In this document: piece after piece, positions 61,112-63,567 of the stretch
Numbering within the stretch: position 1 is the stretch's first letter
How the letters are laid out: each line of letters opens with the position of its first letter
Assembly: GCA_012064415.1 (NCBI GenBank)
Contig: SSNU01000246.1
Location: 1 to 63,567 of the forward strand
Length of the DNA stretch: 63,567 nucleotides
Direction: 5' to 3'
Source of the DNA: Gyrodactylus bullatarudis
Lineage: Eukaryota > Platyhelminthes > Monogenea > Gyrodactylidea > Gyrodactylidae
The notes under the pieces: model-generated
What the model was told of the DNA's origin: nothing
Database searches by the model: none
What the model saw: the letters and a program-made list of their open reading frames with translations, nothing else
Position numbers and translations under genes: made by a program

Positions 61112-61320
61112 AAGACTAAATTTAATTTGAATTTAACGAACATTTTTCAAAAGCCTCTTCCAGACATTTCGATTCGTAAATGTTTAATTACCTTCTTCAC
61201 TGGATGAGACCAAGGTTTTTAGATAGAATGGAAGAGAGTTAAGATTAAAAGCGTCTCATCCTCTAAAGAAGGTAATCTCAGTATGGAAACGTCTGGAAGA
61301 GGCTTTGGAAAAATGTTGAC
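61112..61320. repeat. Hairpin MITE
   Basis: The arm aaaagcctcttccagac with attaccttctt and its imperfect inverse (gtctggaagaggcttt) give a ~200-bp non-coding hairpin immediately after the last recognised WDR19 exon. Confidence 0.6.
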
Positions 61321-61534
61321 TAAATTGAAATTAAATTTACTTATACTAATTTTTATTGAAAATTTTGATTCTTGATAACACTAATTACTGAACGGTTTAC
61401 TGTACTTTTAGATTGACTATCTGGCATGTATTGGTCTATCTATCTGTAGAAAAAGAAAGCGGAGAGAAAGGTTTAGTATTTATTAAAAAATAATTGTTTT
61501 GATAACCAGAATTATTAGAGTAATTACTTTGATA

Positions 61535-61617
61535 ATATAATTCATCACTTGAAGGAAAATTAAGATTAGACTACCAAAAAATTATCTTAGTTTTCCTTCA
61601 AGTGATGAATTATATTA
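61535..61617. repeat. Short near-perfect hairpin
   Basis: ataattcatcacttgaagga and its inverse are separated by ~30 bp. A small foldback with no coding potential. Confidence 0.6.
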
Positions 61618-61947
61618 GGGGTATTTGCAAAATTGGTGACTTGGACCTTCCCATTTGCGGATATGGTGACAGTGGTAGGCCAAAATACAATTTTGGTTAC
61701 TTTTTCACAAGGGATTTAATTCACTTTTGGTTCCATTTTACAATGAAAATTTTTAAGAATTGCATTTATGGACCCTTTTTCCTGTGTTGAAATTTAATAA
61801 TTGCAGTCATGGTTAGTTTGCAATTATGGTTAAGATCTTGTAAAATGTGTTTTTAATAGCTGTTCAAATTTTTTTCATGAGTATTTTTATTCAGGACTAT
61901 TCCTAAGTACTGATTTGTGCTAATTTAAATTAAGTTAATAAGTGGTA

Positions 61948-62748
61948 TATGCGGATCTTATCGTTTGGTCTAACAAATTTACACGTTCTATAACTATGCA
62001 TTAGAGAACCGTTTTTTGAAAAAGTATTTTATGCTGATAAATTTCCTTAATAAGGGTTGAATTCTGATTTGAATGGTGTATTTTACATGTGCCATAGCTT
62101 TTGGTTAAGGGATGAAAATTTCTCTATTGAAAAAGATAGGGTCAAATATATGCATCAAATATTTATCAATTGGCATATGCTTTTTGACGCTAAGTCTAAG
62201 TTTACAATATGAAAATGAAAGTTTTAAGATAAAAATAGTAAATAAGATTTATTTAGGCTACTGATAGCATCCTTCCCAAGGATGCGGTCAAAAGCGGAAA
62301 AAATTATTTGAATGATATTTTTTCAATAAAAACGCTAATTCTCAACTATTTTTCAAATTCTGAACTAAGACTAAATGTAAAAAATCTTAGGCCAAGTGAT
62401 AAATGTTTTATGTATACTATACGAAAAATCTCTAATAAAAAAACAGAAATAAAAAAACCATTTCTATATAATTTTTTTGTCACGACACTACTTGTAGGTA
62501 TGATGGTTATAAGAATGAATTGGAAATGGGTGTGCTCTAAGTGGAGGTACCAATGTATTTTGAAATAGGGAAGGATGCTATCAGTAGCCTAAATAAATCT
62601 TATTTACTATTTTTATCTTAAAACTTTCATTTTCATATTGTAAACTTAGACTTAGCGTCAAAAAGCATATGCCAATTGATAAATATTTGATGCATAGTTA
62701 TAGAACGTGTAAATTTGTTAGACCAAACGATAAGATCCAAACGATTAT
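61948..62748. mobile_element. 800-bp foldback element with asymmetric arm insertion
   Basis: The inner arms 62148-62278 and 62567-62700 and outer arms 61948-62001 and 62694-62748 are inverse copies (e.g. tagcatcctt, gtctaacaaatttacacgtt). The left arm carries an extra ~146 bp (62002-62147) missing from the right arm. The 287-bp loop has an 86-codon open frame without known motifs. Confidence 0.65.
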
Positions 62749-62935
62749 ACTTTCTGTAAACAGACTTAGGTCATTTGATAATAGACTGAATAGATCTTAG
62801 ACTTTAGACCAATTGTAAAAAACGACTTTTACCCTTAGACTTTTTGTAATTAACTCTTAAAAATATCATGAATTCTTATAGGAGAATCACTAACTACCTA
62901 AAAGTAGTAGGTTTAGTTTTCGATATACAAGGGAT

Positions 62936-63083
62936 AAATATTTTTATTGAAACACGAATATTTACCCCCAAATTAAGTATTATTTATCTCGACCTATCTA
63001 AATGTATAGAAATCACTTGCTGCATTCTGATTGGTCGAGACAATACTTGATTAGGGTTAAATATTCGTGTTTCAATAAAAATA
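62936..63083. repeat. ~150-bp hairpin MITE
   Basis: tttttattgaaacacgaata and its inverse tattcgtgtttcaataaaaa, with the inner partner segments tcgaccta and tggtcgaga. Non-coding. Confidence 0.6.
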
Positions 63084-63262
63084 CAGTTGTGCCCCAGTTT
63101 TGTTGTATGAGAAATCGCACACACCTTGTAAGATGTTTCAATAGAAATATTTTTACTGAAACTTTATTGAATCGACATCACCAAATTCGAGTTAATACAA
63201 ATCAGTACTAATTAGGAATAATCCTGAATAAAAATACACATGAAAAAAATCTTGAACAGCTA

Positions 63263-63567
63263 TTAACCCTTGCATGCAAAATCATGAAAATTACATATTT
63301 TACAAGTGGAGTTTTGTATATTTTTAGTTATTTCTCACAATTAATTTTGCAAGTATGAAATGTAAAATATTGTTGTACAAAGGATTTTATTCATGACAAT
63401 TTTCATCTATTTGTAGATCTCCTACATGAGTAATTAGTTACAAGTTGATCTAACGTGTCTACACCTCCTTTGGTTTCGTTATAGTATTGAATAATCTCCG
63501 GCTTAGGTCCACTGTCATCTGGATTTTGGTGTAATGATGACATCATGACAACTGGTTTGTTTTTCTT
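63263..63567 (-). mobile_element. piggyBac-family transposon, left end (runs off window)
   Basis: TTAA followed by CCCTTGCATGCAAAATC marks a piggyBac-type terminus. About 140 bp inside, the C-terminal part of a piggyBac transposase begins on the minus strand. The other end lies outside the window. This is a candidate source family for the TTAA-flanked miniature elements at 18.4, 29.2, 31.1 and 37.4 kb, although terminal sequences differ beyond CCC. Confidence 0.7.
63403..63567 (-). CDS. piggyBac transposase, C-terminal fragment (5' part outside window)
   Basis: 55 codons visible: KPVVMMSSLHQNPDD, PKPEIIQYYNETKGGVDTLD and QLVTNYSCRRSTNR, then TGA. The YNxTKGGVDxxD block is the third catalytic-aspartate region of the piggyBac DDE domain. 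Family members normally continue with WP and ~100 more residues ending in a Cys-rich finger. Here TGA stands where the Trp codon (TGG) is expected and the element end follows soon after, so the copy is C-terminally truncated and probably inactive. Confidence 0.75.
   Translation of the reverse strand, partial: KKNKPVVMMSSLHQNPDDSGPKPEIIQYYNETKGGVDTLDQLVTNYSCRRSTNR

Noticed and set aside
62308..62568. 86-codon frame in the loop of a foldback element
   Set aside because: No known motif and composition near random; mentioned only as part of the element.
1..63567. CRISPR arrays, tRNA or rRNA genes, prokaryotic operons
   Set aside because: The window is animal nuclear DNA. I saw no regularly spaced repeats, no tRNA cloverleaf with A and B boxes that I could support by eye, and no rRNA segments.

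Overview
The window is AT-rich nuclear DNA from an animal. The host genes are metazoan (ICA1/ICA69, KCTD3/SHKBP1, WDR19/IFT144, AFG1L, DYNLT1, FBXO4, a PP1-type phosphatase, Shisa-like proteins). They are split by GT-AG introns that are often only 23-38 nt long. WDR19 and Tctex-type dynein light chains imply cilia. Such extreme intron shortening is known from dicyemid mesozoans, so a dicyemid or other simplified spiralian is a plausible but unproven source. Roughly half of the window is transposable elements and inverted-repeat (MITE-like) DNA.

Layout. 0.6-15.6 kb: a tandem family of three small Shisa-like membrane proteins. Each has a Cys-rich exon and a transmembrane exon; two have a visible signal-peptide exon and a 9-nt microexon. 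Intron 2 of the first gene is swollen by a decayed Ty3/gypsy element and an antisense Penelope-like element (PLE). An 858-nt assembly gap (N) lies exactly inside a Tc1/mariner-type element that is itself nested in another inverted-repeat element. 16.5-27.1 kb: a complete ICA1 homologue on the minus strand, with an apparently intact Tc1 element (DD34E transposase) in an intron. 27.5 kb: a 59-aa single-pass membrane protein. 27.7-40.7 kb: mostly intergenic DNA with TTAA-flanked piggyBac-type miniature elements, a second and more complete PLE, rearranged LINE pieces, and a 1.07-kb hairpin with apparently identical ~390-bp arms. 41-42.2 kb: an intronless FBXO4-like F-box gene.

44.1-49.4 kb: two Tctex-type dynein light chain genes on the minus strand. 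They share a ~683-bp almost identical block but have different first exons, and gypsy gag, BED-finger and LINE debris lies between them. 49.7-61.0 kb is a compact gene cluster: a 275-aa multi-pass membrane protein (+), AFG1L (-), KCTD3/SHKBP1-like (-) with an intronless PP1-like phosphatase nested antisense in one intron, and WDR19/IFT144 (+). KCTD3 and WDR19 are divergent across only ~101 bp. WDR19 appears to stop after its two beta-propellers at a region full of hairpin repeats. At the right edge, a piggyBac element with a TTAA/CCC terminus enters the window.

The genes are not an operon-like functional unit; shared themes are membrane traffic (ICA1) and cilium/dynein (WDR19, DYNLT1). The most notable structural findings are the ultrashort introns, the Shisa-like family with a (partly duplicated) 9-nt microexon, a hammerhead-ribozyme candidate downstream of both PLE copies whose stem I covaries, the homogenised DYNLT1 pair, and the piggyBac-related TTAA miniature elements. 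All assignments come from reading the sequence and recalled family motifs; no database search was run.
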